Shown piece after piece: positions 5,290 to 5,601 of a DNA stretch of 5,601 nucleotides. Within the stretch, counting starts at the first letter, position 1, and each line of letters starts with the position of its first letter. The position numbers and the translations under genes are program-made. Location of the stretch: positions 1 to 5,601 of the forward strand of contig CAIOLZ010000098.1 in the NCBI GenBank assembly GCA_903859265.1, given 5' to 3'. Source of the DNA: an uncultured beta proteobacterium. Lineage in GTDB: Bacteria > Pseudomonadota > Gammaproteobacteria > Burkholderiales > Burkholderiaceae_C. The notes under the pieces are model-generated. The model was given only the letters and a program-made list of their open reading frames with translations. It was not told the DNA's origin and made no database searches.

Positions 5290-5601
5290 TGACCTGCCCC
5301 CTGCTAGCCGTGCCAATCTAAATTCCCGGAAGTCCGTCAATATGGAGAATGACGGATATGAAGAAGAGCAGATTCAGCGAAGAGCAAATCATTGGGTTCA
5401 TCAAGCAGGCTGAGGCCGGTATGCCCATCAAGGAGATCTGCCGTAAAGGCGGATTCAGTGACGCCACTTTTTACAAGTGGCGGGCCAAGTTCGGCGGGAT
5501 GGATGTACCCGACGCCCGCAAGCTGCGTGAACTCGAGAGCGAGAACGCCAAGCTCAAGAAGCTGCTTGCCGAGGCACACCTGGACATGCATGCCTTGAAG
5601 A
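5290..5601 (+). mobile_element. IS3-family insertion sequence (IS407-type), left part, cut by the window edge
   Basis: The transposase orfA at 5358 identifies the element. Its left end is placed at TGACCTGCCCCC (5290-5301), which resembles the TG-starting, C-rich ends of IS407-type elements as I recall them. About 68 bp of non-coding leader then precede orfA, as is usual. The right end, orfB and the target-site duplication lie beyond the window, so completeness and activity cannot be judged. The exact left boundary is an inference. Confidence 0.7.
5358..5601 (+). CDS. IS3-family transposase OrfA, 3' end missing (window edge)
   Basis: An open frame from ATG 5358 runs off the window after 81 codons. 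The start MKKSRFSEEQIIGFIKQAEA, followed by GMPIKEICRKGGFSDATFY and KWRAKFGGMDV, is the typical DNA-binding helix-turn-helix of IS407-type OrfA, which recognises the element's terminal repeats. Residues ~52-80 (RKLRELESENAKLKKLLAEA) are a leucine-zipper coiled coil used for multimerisation. In this family OrfA is joined to the DDE-bearing OrfB by a programmed -1 frameshift near its end, which is outside the window. GGAG (5344-5347) lies 10 bases before this ATG; an in-frame ATG at 5349 is too close to that site, so 5358 is preferred. No stop or frameshift is seen in the visible part. Confidence 0.92.
   Translation, partial: MKKSRFSEEQIIGFIKQAEAGMPIKEICRKGGFSDATFYKWRAKFGGMDVPDARKLRELESENAKLKKLLAEAHLDMHALK

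Noticed and set aside
5041..5340. Minus-strand frame of 99 codons and overlapping plus-strand frames in the right gene-poor region
   Set aside because: They overlap one another on both strands, run into the insertion sequence, and have no recognisable domain or good start signal.
5337..5598. Other frames overlapping the IS orfA region
   Set aside because: They lie across the clear OrfA helix-turn-helix and leucine-zipper coding frame and are shadows of it.
1..5601. CRISPR array, riboswitch or replication origin
   Set aside because: No regularly spaced repeats, no recognisable aptamer core and no iteron or DnaA-box clusters were seen.

Overview
The window looks like a stretch of betaproteobacterial (probably Burkholderiales-like) chromosome. 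That placement is inferred from the tRNA-Val(GAC) gene with encoded CCA, moderate GC, strong Shine-Dalgarno sequences, an IS3-family (IS407-type) transposase, and the gene families present. No species is claimed.

Layout from left to right: (1) a single tRNA-Val(GAC) gene (65-141) with an extended -10 promoter and a near-perfect intrinsic terminator (147-185). (2) About 450 bp without a convincing gene, carrying one copy of a short diverged repeat and, at best, a doubtful 110-codon ORF. (3) A two-gene minus-strand operon, transcribed right to left. The first gene (2712-4046) encodes a 444-residue protein with a signal peptide, TPR-like helices and an outer-membrane beta-barrel, with the architecture of Slam/DUF560 translocons (type XI secretion). 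The second (641-2725) overlaps it by 14 bp and encodes a 694-residue exported protein with an N-terminal FecR domain, a low-complexity linker and a beta-rich C-terminal half. Its last ~120 residues resemble the TbpB-like eight-stranded barrel that Slam proteins recognise in their cargo. (4) A 293-bp divergent intergenic region. (5) A plus-strand SRPBCC/AHSA1-family gene (4340-4840) with a possible terminator. (6) About 450 bp of apparently non-coding DNA with the second copy of the short repeat. (7) The left end and 5' part of orfA of an IS3-family insertion sequence, cut by the window edge.

The most interesting content is the overlapping translocon/cargo pair. If the reading is right, it is a type XI secretion system whose cargo carries a FecR domain, a fold best known from periplasmic anti-sigma regulators, instead of a known metal- or heme-binding handle domain. 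The cargo has an ambiguous signal peptide (lipoprotein or signal peptidase I), possibly two barrel lobes, and four closely spaced cysteine pairs. Everything about transport is inferred from architecture and gene order; no homology search was run.
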